Virus record (IMG/VR): IMGVR_UViG_3300048921_000140
Location: 1-33,036 of that record
Reading direction: 5' to 3' (one strand)
DNA from: a virus
DNA: 33,036 nucleotides
In this document: in pieces, positions 1-7,070 of the stretch
How positions within the stretch are numbered: the first letter of the stretch is position 1
How the letters are laid out: each line of letters opens with the position of its first letter
The notes under the pieces: model-generated
Database searches by the model: none
What the model was told of the DNA's origin: nothing
The model's input: the letters and a program-made list of their open reading frames with translations, nothing else
Position numbers and translations under genes: made by a program

Positions 1-55
1 TTACGACATTACTGCATATTGCTTTTATTTTATTAGATTTTCTTCGGCAGAAATA
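1..55. other. Presumed host chromosome flank
   Basis: AT-rich sequence to the left of the tRNA remnant, with no coding or RNA feature that I can support. The orientation of the tRNA fragment puts the element to its right, so this short stretch should be bacterial chromosome downstream of the original tRNA gene. This is inferred from att geometry only. Confidence 0.5.
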
Positions 56-112
56 TGGTGCCCGGGGCGGGACTTGAACCCGCACAGCCTTACAGCCGAG
101 GGATTTTAAATC
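56..112 (-). other. attL: displaced 3' half of tRNA-Leu(UAA)
   Basis: Read on the minus strand, this is the 3' half of a class II leucine tRNA: anticodon loop TTTAAAA, the 3' side of the anticodon stem, a long variable arm, a T-arm with GCGGG/CCCGC around TTCAAGT, and a CCA end at 58-56. The match stops inside the 5' side of the anticodon stem (a complete gene would continue TCCC; here it reads TCAG), so no functional tRNA is present. Tyrosine recombinases commonly integrate in the 3' half of tRNA genes, and the phage then carries a copy that repairs the gene at the other junction. The geometry puts the prophage to the right and the repaired tRNA beyond the right edge. The call as tRNA-Leu(UAA) is strong; the exact core boundary is uncertain by a few bases. 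Confidence 0.8.
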
Positions 113-276
113 AGGCGACATATCCTTTAGTATCAATAAGATGGGATAATTTTTCATAATATTCTTGATAAATTCACACCTTATCAATCATAGGCTTACA
201 AAGGCATCAGTGCTCATATTATGAAAAAAACGCCCTTCTTTTTCGCCAATCATTTCTCAGTTTTACCGCAAAATAT

Positions 277-318
277 TTGCTCCAAACGAATTGCTCCGAT
301 AGGATTGCTCCGAAAGAT
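277..318. repeat. Three direct repeats with 14-bp period near att
   Basis: TTGCTCC occurs at 277, 291 and 305, exactly 14 bp apart, and the following bases are partly conserved (AAACGAA, GATAGGA, GAAAGAT). The 279-bp stretch 113-391 has no gene and is AT-rich. Such repeats just inside an attachment site could be integrase arm-type sites, or regulator sites for the plus-strand gene that starts at 392. The repeats are plain in the sequence; the role is inferred. Confidence 0.5.
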
Positions 319-331
319 TACATAAATCTTT
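313..331. promoter_or_regulatory. Inverted repeat upstream of the Rex-like pair
   Basis: AAAGATT and AATCTTT form a perfect 7-bp inverted repeat around ACATA, overlapping the last copy of the 14-bp repeats and lying 61 bp before the ATG at 392. It could be an operator or, less likely at this stem stability, an RNA hairpin. I see no convincing -35/-10 pair to anchor it. Confidence 0.3.
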
Positions 332-391
332 CTAACCAACCTGCCTCACTTTCTGAGGGCGGAATTTAATTCTTTTACTAGGTCATTAAAG

Positions 392-1408
392 ATGGTTGAT
401 GAAATCAAGGATGCCAAGCCTTCAACTAAGCCAAAGGATGTCACGCTTAGGGCTTTCGAAATTAAGAATGTAAATATTTCAAAGCCTTCAAGCGAAGCCA
501 AGTCTATCCTTTTAAAAAAATTAGAATCCGTCAAGATTGCTAAAGACCGATGCATGCAGCTTAACAATGACGACCCGAATAAAGAGAAGGATCTAATCTC
601 TTATTATAAAAACTCGGATGCTTCAAACAGTATTTTTTGCACTATGCTTCGTATAAGTACTGAAAATGATATACAACATGTTACTGATACATTGTTTGAA
701 AAAGAAACCTTCACTATGGAAGATATTGCGACGGCTCACATTGATACATCAGCCATTTGCAAAGGGCATTATTATTTTTCTTTGAACGATGATTTTGTAG
801 TTACTAATTTACCACTCAACAAAACTATTGCTCGTCTTCAAACTTATATCGGCTGGTTTACTGACAATGAGTTATTTGAACTTACGCCGATGATTTCGCC
901 AAAGGATAAGACAAGGTTAAGTGACCTCAAGGGGATTGTGGTCAAAGACCCTGAACCTTTAGCAATTTCGAGCGGAACTGCAAACTCAGATGGTAACACT
1001 AGTTCACCAAATTCTTTATCAACTGAGTCTCATAAAAAGGTGCATCTTGGACAGCAAGTATTAGACATAATCCGAAAATCACTGTCTGATACAAAAACAT
1101 TAGATGACATAACGCTCAGTCAAATGATTTCTGCTGAACTATTAATCAAGTTCAAGAAGCCTAGAAAGATGTCTGATGAAGAGTACAAGAGAGTTTTAGG
1201 TGCTTATCTTAAGCCGGTTAGCGATCTTGAGAATATCTCGTTCAAACGTACAGACAATAAGACTGAGATTAAAGGTAAAGATTTGCTTAAAACTAAGCGT
1301 GTTTCGATCGAAACAACGGCTAGCGGAAAGATAGTTGAACAACAATTACTCAAACAAATGAGCGCATTTCTGGTAGAATTATCAGATGAGAAAAATCGTT
1401 CTAAGTAG
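392..1408 (+). CDS. RexA-like phage exclusion sensor (putative)
   Basis: 338-residue soluble protein without signal or membrane segment. It shows two blocks (about 80-190 and 218-330) joined by a Ser/Thr/Asn-rich linker (about 191-215). From memory of lambda RexA (279 aa) I see a matching order of motifs: an F-x-F beta segment followed by D, then an L..(F/Y)I helix, an (E/T)P(L/M) motif near 166 and VK near 184; then in the C-terminal block KFKK (253-256), NISFK and a long charged helix. Its partner is a 149-residue four-helix membrane protein whose ATG lies 23 bases inside this gene, as expected for RexA/RexB-type coupling. In lambda, RexA is a cytosolic DNA-binding sensor that triggers the RexB channel. 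Divergent orientation, low GC and position at the prophage end suggest cargo expressed in the lysogen. Homology is by eye only; an unrelated two-gene abortive system is possible. Confidence 0.55.
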   Translation: MVDEIKDAKPSTKPKDVTLRAFEIKNVNISKPSSEAKSILLKKLESVKIAKDRCMQLNNDDPNKEKDLISYYKNSDASNSIFCTMLRISTENDIQHVTDTLFEKETFTMEDIATAHIDTSAICKGHYYFSLNDDFVVTNLPLNKTIARLQTYIGWFTDNELFELTPMISPKDKTRLSDLKGIVVKDPEPLAISSGTANSDGNTSSPNSLSTESHKKVHLGQQVLDIIRKSLSDTKTLDDITLSQMISAELLIKFKKPRKMSDEEYKRVLGAYLKPVSDLENISFKRTDNKTEIKGKDLLKTKRVSIETTASGKIVEQQLLKQMSAFLVELSDEKNRSK

Positions 1409-1835
1409 CCTCATAATCCTTGTGATTACGACACTTGCTAGCTCTGTCTGGGATATCCGCCCGGACAGCTTTTTCTCGTCAACAATCTTTACCATAGCAG
1501 GGATCATGTTCTCTGTAGGTATAGGGTTGATCGTAACTTTCAATCCTAGCGGTGTTAAGAACAAAGACTACTTAATTCAACTACGTTCTAACATTGAGCA
1601 CATACGCAATTCATTCTTGATACATTTCTGCTTACTATCCGTATATTTTATTATAAATCAATATGTTGCGGACAAAAAATTCGATCTCCACTTTAAAGTG
1701 CATTTTGAAATTACCTTTAGTTTCTCAATTTTATTCTGTTTGCTGATGATTTATTCATCAATATATTTTGTTGTTAATTTCCTTGAAATTCAAAAACTTA
1801 ACAATGACATTTTTGACCGTTTAAACAGTGAATGA
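1386..1835 (+). CDS. RexB-like four-helix membrane protein (putative)
   Basis: 149 residues with four hydrophobic helices at about 4-22, 29-51, 76-94 and 108-132 and a charged, helical C-terminal tail. Lambda RexB (144 aa) has the same size, four membrane helices and a final helix that runs into a short charged tail with L-x-x-L-type spacing. The start overlaps the end of the RexA-like gene by 23 bases and has a weak Shine-Dalgarno, so translation is probably coupled. If the assignment holds, it is an inner-membrane ion channel that depolarises the cell when the partner senses a superinfecting phage. Base composition is clearly lower in GC than the tail genes, which suggests separate acquisition. 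The membrane topology is firm; the family name is inferred. Confidence 0.55.
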   Translation: MRKIVLSSLIILVITTLASSVWDIRPDSFFSSTIFTIAGIMFSVGIGLIVTFNPSGVKNKDYLIQLRSNIEHIRNSFLIHFCLLSVYFIINQYVADKKFDLHFKVHFEITFSFSILFCLLMIYSSIYFVVNFLEIQKLNNDIFDRLNSE

Positions 1836-1922
1836 TTTCTCTACCAGTCCGTTAAAACGTTTTTGTAAGTATTTTTCGATGAAAATTTCGTAACAGCACT
1901 CTTAGTAACAATGGATTCTGTA

Positions 1923-2243
1923 TTAAAAAGGCCGGTTCCCGAGCCATACACTCAAGACTTCGCAAGTCACCTTGCCCAGCACGATAATCCCCTCCAGGCC
2001 ATCTCCGTCGATCGTCTCACCGTCCAAAGTAATGATGCCAGTCCGGAAAAGCCTTCCCAGTTGAGGTAATTCGCCTGCCTGAAATGCAACTTTATCGCCC
2101 GACTTTGGCTTCACTGATTTGTCGGCCAGCACGAATCCGTCCGGCGTCTCAATCAGAATCATATTGTTGCGGTGCGGCATCAGCACGTCGTTCAGGTCGA
2201 TGCGCTTTTCAATATAGTCGTTTGCAGGTGATGGAAATCCCAT
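1923..2243 (-). CDS. UmuD'-like protein lacking the protease dyad
   Basis: 106 residues. The N-terminus reads GFPSPANDYIEKRIDLN right after Met, which matches E. coli UmuD from Gly25 onward, the residue exposed when UmuD cleaves itself to UmuD'. The protein therefore starts as pre-processed UmuD'. The region that would hold the SGDSM serine is missing (about 20 residues shorter after residue 32), and the lysine region VKKL corresponds to LGRL, so no self-cleavage is possible. The rest keeps the S24/UmuD pattern (ADK....SGD.VAF; DGLEG...LGKV). Start: ATG two bases after the upstream TAG, with GAGG ahead of it. It is the second gene of a LexA-boxed operon. Phage P1 HumD is a known UmuD'-only homologue. 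No UmuC is in the window, so the partner would be host UmuC or RecA, or the fold is reused for another job. Confidence 0.7.
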   Translation of the reverse strand: MGFPSPANDYIEKRIDLNDVLMPHRNNMILIETPDGFVLADKSVKPKSGDKVAFQAGELPQLGRLFRTGIITLDGETIDGDGLEGIIVLGKVTCEVLSVWLGNRPF

Positions 2244-2245
2244 AT

Positions 2246-2485
2246 CTACCTCACGTATCCCATATTGCGGAGCGCCCAGGTTTTATTCTCACTCTGCTCG
2301 GTGACCAGCTCGAAGAAGAAATTCTGATAGCGCCGAATCCACCTGTTGCACTCTGCCAGCGTCCATACGTGATTGACGTCATCAAGCCGCTTCTGGAATG
2401 CCGCAGTGGTGAGCGTCTGCCTGCCACGTCCATCCAGCGTCAAAGAACTCATAAACGCTGCCTGTATGTCACTCTCTCTCGCCAT
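2246..2485 (-). CDS. SOS-operon hypothetical protein
   Basis: 79-residue small protein, charged and mostly helical in appearance, with a W-TL-ECN-WIRRYQ-FF segment in the middle and an aromatic end (NKTWALRNMGYVR). No domain recognised. Excellent ribosome binding site: GGAGGAGG 7 bases before the ATG. A perfect LexA box lies 24 bases upstream of the ATG, and the UmuD'-like gene follows after two bases, so both are probably made only after DNA damage. It could be a small modulator of replication, RecA or the UmuD'-like protein, but nothing in the sequence decides this. Confidence 0.75.
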   Translation of the reverse strand: MARESDIQAAFMSSLTLDGRGRQTLTTAAFQKRLDDVNHVWTLAECNRWIRRYQNFFFELVTEQSENKTWALRNMGYVR

Positions 2486-2508
2486 GATAGATCCTCCTCC
2501 GATTAATA

Positions 2509-2524
2509 CTGTATGGATAAACAG
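2509..2524 (-). promoter_or_regulatory. LexA box (SOS operator)
   Basis: CTGTATGGATAAACAG fits CTGT-N8-ACAG exactly. It sits 24 bases upstream of the ATG at 2485 on the minus strand; TAGACA, a good -35 match, lies just upstream and the AT-rich TATTAAT just downstream, so LexA would cover the core promoter. This marks the 79-residue/UmuD'-like operon as part of the SOS regulon. Confidence 0.85.
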
Positions 2525-2609
2525 TAGTGTCTATCGATACTTTTGATCAAGGCTGAGGGGTGGACAGATTTGTAAAGGCTTTGAGGAGAAAGGGTTTTTA
2601 GTTGGCGAT

Positions 2610-2697
2610 GGCTGCGGTGAGTGACTAATCTCAAATTACATCCGCAGCCCGCTGAGACTGGCGCGGTACACTCTGCCCCGTCGCCGGGGCTTTTTTA
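2610..2697 (+). ncRNA. Candidate structured small RNA with terminator
   Basis: Plus-strand transcript candidate. GGCTGCGG (2610-2617) pairs perfectly with CCGCAGCC (2642-2649); inside it TGAG (2618-2621) pairs with CTCA (2630-2633). About 25 bases further comes a strong intrinsic terminator. No open reading frame with a ribosome site lies between 2525 and 2697, so the terminator seems to serve a short non-coding RNA rather than a gene. The promoter is not clear; TTGATC at 2542 is a weak -35 candidate. Prophage antisense RNAs (for example C4-type) have comparable stem pairs, but I cannot assign a family. Confidence 0.35.
2675..2697 (+). terminator. Rho-independent terminator
   Basis: GCCCCG-TCGC-CGGGGC stem-loop followed by six T and ATTT. 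It is directed to the plus strand and lies upstream of, and codirectional with, the gene at 2833, so it ends whatever transcript comes from about 2530-2670. Confidence 0.8.
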
Positions 2698-2832
2698 TTT
2701 CAACTACTTAGTTGCATTAATGCTGAGAAACAAATAATCACAAAATAACTTTAAATTTAGTAATGTTTTATATAAATTGAGATTTTGGGCTATTGATTTC
2801 CCAATTTTACATTACCGAAGCGGTGAGGCTCT

Positions 2833-3210
2833 ATGTTTAATACTCTTGTGGCTATTAAAAAGAACAACCGATCTCCTCATGCAGGCAGGCTTGAGTTAAG
2901 GAGATCGATACTTTCTCTAATCAATACCATCAATGACATCAAAATATTTTGGTCTCAGCGTCAGGAGTTTCTTTACGGTGAGCTTCCTCATCATCATGTG
3001 ACCGCTGTCACTAACCTTCTGCAGGGTGAGCAAAGATCTCAATTCGTTTCTGCACTTCGCCGATATGATAACTGCCGGGCTAATCACTCTGGCGCACCGT
3101 ACCCGGACTTAGTGTCGGTAGATGGAGTGGCCGGGAACCACAGGGTTGCGTACCCTGAGTGGTATTCCCGACTCAGTGAACTGCAAAGGCTTCTTGAGTC
3201 ACACTTTTAA
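2833..3210 (+). CDS. Hypothetical protein, convergent with tail operon
   Basis: 125 residues, basic N-terminal third (RLELRR, KKNNR), no signal peptide or membrane segment. Not recognised. Ribosome site GGTGAGG five bases before ATG. The upstream 130 bases are very AT-rich with TATAAA at 2771-2776, a possible -10. Its stop overlaps the stop of the convergent tail fibre assembly gene by four bases. It lies in the conversion locus at the phage end, on the strand opposite to the late operon, which suggests independent expression, perhaps in the lysogen. Confidence 0.6.
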   Translation: MFNTLVAIKKNNRSPHAGRLELRRSILSLINTINDIKIFWSQRQEFLYGELPHHHVTAVTNLLQGEQRSQFVSALRRYDNCRANHSGAPYPDLVSVDGVAGNHRVAYPEWYSRLSELQRLLESHF

Positions 3211-3806
3211 TCTTTAGGCTTCTGCGGCCACTTGATGTCAGGGGCTCCTGACGTATCAATAGACTGCACCTGCTGGTAATACTTCATCCAGGCAGTGAGT
3301 GATGCCTTATCTTCATCGGTAATGATGCCCAGCATAAGCTGAGTTTGCCATGGCTGGGTAAAGCTGTTTGCTTCCGCCAGAAGTGACTGCTTTAGGCTTT
3401 TTGCGGAAGCCAGGTCAGCTTGCTGTTGCGCACCTTTATCAGTAACCCATTTCTTCCCGTTCCAGGTGTCATATTTTGATGATGGTTTAATTGTGGTAGT
3501 GTTTTCAGGGTAAGCGCCAATAGTAGTCACCCTCTGCTCGCTTCCATTTTCAGTGCTATAAACCACCTCTCCACGATAATCATCTACAACTGACCAACTT
3601 CCGTCTTTGAATGCGGCAGCCTTTCCCTCCTCTACTGAGGGAGGCTCAATCAAGGTTGAAGAAGCAGGGATACCCGAGCCTATGAGAGTCCAGAAATCGA
3701 ATGAACTCAGATACTCTCCAGTTTTAGCATCGTATGCATAGCAGGTAGCCATTCCTGTTTGCGTTGCATTTCTAGATTCGTCAAAAATCGCTTTTTCATC
3801 TGACAT
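3207..3806 (-). CDS. Tail fibre assembly protein (Tfa/Mu U-like)
   Basis: 199 residues. The C-terminal half has the usual Caudo_TAP pattern: T.KPSSKYDTWNGKKWVTD, a helical ADLASAKSLKQSLLAEAN stretch and a final WM.YYQQVQ.IDTS...IKWPQKP. These chaperones are needed for folding or trimerising the adjacent fibre and stay near its tip. The ATG overlaps the fibre stop as TAATG, so translation is coupled. It is the last gene of the late transcript. The N-terminal half is fibre-specific and varies in this family. Confidence 0.88.
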   Translation of the reverse strand: MSDEKAIFDESRNATQTGMATCYAYDAKTGEYLSSFDFWTLIGSGIPASSTLIEPPSVEEGKAAAFKDGSWSVVDDYRGEVVYSTENGSEQRVTTIGAYPENTTTIKPSSKYDTWNGKKWVTDKGAQQQADLASAKSLKQSLLAEANSFTQPWQTQLMLGIITDEDKASLTAWMKYYQQVQSIDTSGAPDIKWPQKPKD

Positions 3807-4468
3807 TATGCTGCCCTTACAATGTAGTTAAACGATACGTTTCTTGGCCTTACAAAACTAACGCCAGCGCCAGATGAGTTTGTTGTTTGGTTTGCATTCC
3901 TGGCTACCGCCCATCCTGAGTCATAACCGTCTGGTCCGTCAGCGTTTATCAGTTGAGTAATTCCCAATCCCTGGAATTGCACGTCGTTATTTCCGGTAAA
4001 CTGACGGACCCCCGTTGGTAGCTGCTCATTCAGTAATACCCTGGATGGATCTAATCCTCTGCCGTTATCCCAGCCCCTGATAAACATGCCTCTGAGGTCA
4101 GGCAACTTCGTGCCGTAAGCTGCAAAAAGCTTGGGGTATTGTGCCTGGGTGATTGTCTGTCCTGACATGGTAATCCATCCGGTTGGCGGTGTGCTTGTTG
4201 GCCACGGAACCGGAACTCCTACTGGTAAAGCAGAGCCTTCTTTGGTAGTGATTTTTATTAGTGCGGATAAAAGTTGACCGTTATCATTTTTTGCCAGCTC
4301 AATCCCAGCTCCCTCAATAACCGCAGCGATTTCTTCTTGAATGCTGTCAAAGAAATCCTGATCCAATGCGGTTGGTAGCTCTCCCGTCTGCGGGTTGCCG
4401 CCGGTAAAACCGTTTTTACCAGCCCCGAATTTATCTTTCTGGGCTGTAGACGTATCGATACGATGCAT
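3806..4468 (-). CDS. Tail fibre with collar domain
   Basis: 220 residues from the ATG at 4468, which follows the TAA of the upstream baseplate gene by two bases; a longer in-frame start at 4531 would overlap that gene by 61 bases and is unlikely. The N-terminus (HRIDTSTAQKDKFGAGKNGFTGG, split here for length only) is the Mu-type baseplate attachment segment; the middle (about 95-160) is a phage tail collar domain with GWITMSGQTITQAQYPKLF and PDLRGMFIRGWDNGRGLD. The short C-terminus would form the receptor-binding tip. It is far shorter than Mu S (about 500 aa), so it is a compact fibre with only the attachment and collar parts. No alternative fibre set or DNA invertase is visible in the window. 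Confidence 0.87.
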   Translation of the reverse strand: MHRIDTSTAQKDKFGAGKNGFTGGNPQTGELPTALDQDFFDSIQEEIAAVIEGAGIELAKNDNGQLLSALIKITTKEGSALPVGVPVPWPTSTPPTGWITMSGQTITQAQYPKLFAAYGTKLPDLRGMFIRGWDNGRGLDPSRVLLNEQLPTGVRQFTGNNDVQFQGLGITQLINADGPDGYDSGWAVARNANQTTNSSGAGVSFVRPRNVSFNYIVRAA

Positions 4469-4470
4469 GC

Positions 4471-5052
4471 TTACTCCGGGTATCTGAAAATAACGTAGGT
4501 ATGTGAGGGCGCCAGCTTGTTGAGGACGCATTCTGCAATGGTGTCACCCCACATTCTCAGGCTGTCTGTGCTGTTGCTGATGGCTGTCATTGGAGTGATC
4601 TGCGTGGACGCGGGCATGTTAACCTGCCAGTAATAACGCCATTCATCGCTGTAAAGTGAATCAGTGCAGGCTGACGTGCAGTTGAACTGGCTTTTGTTGT
4701 AGCGGGTGATGGTGACGCCCGTGTAGCCCAGCGCTTCAAGCTGTGCCAGATAGAAAGCCTCATTAATACCGCCAGCCAGATTTATTTTTGCATCCAGCCG
4801 CTGGCGTCTCTGCTGCAGGGTCTGCACGCCTGCAGGAGCGCAACTGTCCGGCAGCCCGCTGATACTCTCATAACGGTCAATCAGCTCTGTCACTGAGCGT
4901 GGGTCCGTTTCCAGCATCAGAGCATCACCGCGGCCATGCACCGCTGCCAGCGAGGGAGCCAGGCCGGTCAGCAGCATGTCGTCACTGTCCCACGCTGGTC
5001 CGCGCGGCAGCAATGCTCCAAGCATCTGCCGGTACTGCGCCGTTAAGTCCAT
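4471..5052 (-). CDS. Baseplate protein, Mu gp48-like (DUF2313)
   Basis: 193 residues of the YmfQ/gp48 family: [12 protein letters not shown] near the N-terminus, [16 protein letters not shown] with the typical D/E-rich loop, [16 protein letters not shown], and an aromatic end ([11 protein letters not shown]). In Mu-type tails this protein joins the gp47 wedge to the tail fibre. Its ATG overlaps the end of the gp47-like gene by 10 bases and its stop is two bases from the fibre start. Six cysteines are present, more than usual for these genes, but all lie in the intracellularly assembled baseplate. Confidence 0.9.
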   Translation of the reverse strand: MDLTAQYRQMLGALLPRGPAWDSDDMLLTGLAPSLAAVHGRGDALMLETDPRSVTELIDRYESISGLPDSCAPAGVQTLQQRRQRLDAKINLAGGINEAFYLAQLEALGYTGVTITRYNKSQFNCTSACTDSLYSDEWRYYWQVNMPASTQITPMTAISNSTDSLRMWGDTIAECVLNKLAPSHTYVIFRYPE

Positions 5053-6110
5053 GAGATTGCCCCCACCACACCCACTTCGCCTTTCCCAATGGTAATATCA
5101 GTCGTCGGGCTGACCAGCGTATGACTGTACTCACCCGTTGCGATGCTAATAGCTTCGCTGATGCGGGACGGCTTCAGCACGCTCTCAGGCCCGCCATCGC
5201 GCAGCATCATTGAGAGCAACTCCGCCTCAACGGCATAGCGTATTGCTGTGGTGTTCGGGTTAAGTCGAATCTGGAAATTCACGGTGTGGGGCGTGGGCGC
5301 AAATACGTAGATATCAGCTCCGGCCACCGGCGCAAGCGGTTCGATGTATGCTTTTACGGCAGCAACCGTGGCAGCATCGGGGATAGGATTGATGAGGTCG
5401 CTGTTCGCCACCATCACGCCCACCGTTCCACGGCCGCTCCAGTGCCGGTAAGTCCAGGCACGTGTGATGCCAGCCACTTCTTTAGCCCAGACTTCATAAT
5501 CACCGTCAGCGCCGCCCTGCGGGGTCCAGTACCACCTTTCAATGACGCGTGCGCGCCAGAGCTCCAAATCCTCAACGTCAGCGCCGCCCTGAATGCTGTC
5601 CGCCACACCAGCTGAGGTTAGGCCTGTAATCGGGCTGACCAATCGCATAGCAAGTCCATCATCGGTGTTGCCCGCTTTTCCTGCCGTATCGCAGACAACC
5701 GGCACGCGCAGAATGCCACCCGCCGAGGTCGCTTTAGCTGTCGTGGTGAATGAAACAAGATCGTCACGCTGAATTGTGACACCGGCAGGAATAGGGATGC
5801 CGCTCGTTGCCACATCCCAGCGCACATAACCGGTTGCTGCTGTAGCCGCTTTTCGCGGGCATCGCTTCATGTTGGCGTGGCGAGTCAGCCATTCCTCATC
5901 CGCAAGGTCTGGCAGAAGGTTGCGCGCCAGATAGTCAATGTAGCCATACACGGTATGCACCGCCGCCGCCTGGACCCGTCCATAAACTTCTGCATCGGTA
6001 CGGCGCAATACGGCCAGTGTGGCGTCTGCAGCCAGGCGGGTGAGAATATCGTTGCGGACGGTGGTGATTAACTGAGGGAGTGTCGGGCGGGTAAATCCAC
6101 TGTCAGCCAT
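5043..6110 (-). CDS. Baseplate wedge protein J-like (Mu gp47)
   Basis: 355 residues of the Baseplate_J family: N-terminal [17 protein letters not shown], central [14 protein letters not shown] with G.PIPAG..., and the conserved [15 protein letters not shown] plus [17 protein letters not shown]. It forms the outer wedges that trigger sheath contraction, as T4 gp6 and P2 gpJ do. I chose the ATG at 6110 because GGAG lies 8 bases upstream; a TTG eight codons earlier has no ribosome site. It overlaps gp46-like by 8 bases. Confidence 0.92.
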   Translation of the reverse strand: MADSGFTRPTLPQLITTVRNDILTRLAADATLAVLRRTDAEVYGRVQAAAVHTVYGYIDYLARNLLPDLADEEWLTRHANMKRCPRKAATAATGYVRWDVATSGIPIPAGVTIQRDDLVSFTTTAKATSAGGILRVPVVCDTAGKAGNTDDGLAMRLVSPITGLTSAGVADSIQGGADVEDLELWRARVIERWYWTPQGGADGDYEVWAKEVAGITRAWTYRHWSGRGTVGVMVANSDLINPIPDAATVAAVKAYIEPLAPVAGADIYVFAPTPHTVNFQIRLNPNTTAIRYAVEAELLSMMLRDGGPESVLKPSRISEAISIATGEYSHTLVSPTTDITIGKGEVGVVGAISWT

Positions 6111-6516
6111 TAAGTTCACTCCATAAATCGTCAAAGGAAAATGCCGTGCGGTTGCCGTCTTTCTGGCTGATAACTACTGAAGCACTGAGTGTGTTAATCC
6201 CGGTCCGCTCGGCCTTCACGTCCACCCGAACCGCCACGCTGTCATCCACCAGCCACTGAAGCGCCTGGCTGATATATTCGCGGGCTTTGAGCGGCGTTTT
6301 ATTGGTGAGCGTCTGCCGACTGAGAAGATATAGACGTGAGCCGATTCGGTCATTTTGCACGGTCGGGAAGCTGTCACCCCACCAGCCGTTTTCCTGTTCC
6401 GGGCTGTCGTCAGGCTCAGCCTTTCGCCAGGAGAACAGCGAGATAATTACCGCGCGTGTAAGAGGATCGGGCGGCCACGTCACATCACGCGGCACTCCAT
6501 TAATTACAATAATCAT
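6103..6516 (-). CDS. Baseplate protein, Mu gp46-like
   Basis: 137 residues of the GP46 family, functional equivalent of T4 gp25/P2 gpW that nucleates the sheath on the baseplate. Typical features: PDPLTRAVIISLFSWRKAEPDD, GWWGDSFP, GSRLYLLSRQ, and YISQALQWLVDD. Start overlaps the upstream stop as ATGA, showing translational coupling with the spike gene. Confidence 0.9.
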   Translation of the reverse strand: MIIVINGVPRDVTWPPDPLTRAVIISLFSWRKAEPDDSPEQENGWWGDSFPTVQNDRIGSRLYLLSRQTLTNKTPLKAREYISQALQWLVDDSVAVRVDVKAERTGINTLSASVVISQKDGNRTAFSFDDLWSELNG

Positions 6517-7070
6517 GACGCCACCATTTTCTGCGTGGGCGCGTCGGTAGTGCCGCCACCAGAGCCGTTCTCTTTATGATTGTGATCGTTATAGGAGAAG
6601 CGCATGGCTGACATGGTCAGGCCGGAAGAGTCACACTTATCTTTGATCTCGCCTGTCGATTCAATGTCCATTTCGAATCGGGCCTTTGTAGCATTGGTGA
6701 ACGTGATTGGCTTGCCTGCACCATTGACGACTATCCCAGCGCGGGTCAGAGTGACCGACTGTCCCTGATCGTCATATACTGCCACCTCACCGGAAGTCAG
6801 ACCTTTGATACGGTAACGCCGGTCAGAGACAACCAGCACTACCCCGTGTGACCTGTCACCGTCAAAGTAAGCGGCCACGGCCTCAGCCCCGATGAGCGGC
6901 GCAGCCGTAAATCCGTAAGGCTCCATATGCTCAATATCGCTTTTGCCCTCGCCACCGGCCATTTCAACCTGAAGCATCTGGCACTTTGTTGCCGTATTCA
7001 GTCCGCGAACGACCGCACGTGCCAATAGGTTCGACAAAGCACGCCCCATACCTGAAATCGGGTTAGCCAT
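6513..7070 (-). CDS. Baseplate spike protein, Mu gp45/P2 gpV-like
   Basis: 185 residues. N-terminal OB-like part, then a beta-helical stretch (about 95-145) with repeated short strands, and a C-terminal tip ending in NDHNHKENG (about 161-169) and a Gly-rich tail. H-N-H fits the HxH metal site known from the iron-binding apex of P2 gpV-type spikes, so I infer a metal-capped membrane-piercing needle. It is coupled by one-base overlap to the hub gene upstream. Confidence 0.9.
   Translation of the reverse strand: MANPISGMGRALSNLLARAVVRGLNTATKCQMLQVEMAGGEGKSDIEHMEPYGFTAAPLIGAEAVAAYFDGDRSHGVVLVVSDRRYRIKGLTSGEVAVYDDQGQSVTLTRAGIVVNGAGKPITFTNATKARFEMDIESTGEIKDKCDSSGLTMSAMRFSYNDHNHKENGSGGGTTDAPTQKMVAS

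Noticed and set aside
56-112. Complete tRNA gene
   Set aside because: Lacks the 5' half, including D-arm and acceptor 5' strand; only an att remnant.
346-567. 73-residue minus-strand frame
   Set aside because: Lies antisense in the Rex-like gene; no ribosome site.
1836-1922. Terminator between the Rex-like pair and the SOS operon
   Set aside because: Only a four-base stem (CGTT/AACG) before TTTTT; too weak to call.
6111-6134. TTG start for the gp47-like gene
   Set aside because: The ATG at 6110 has a ribosome site; the TTG does not.
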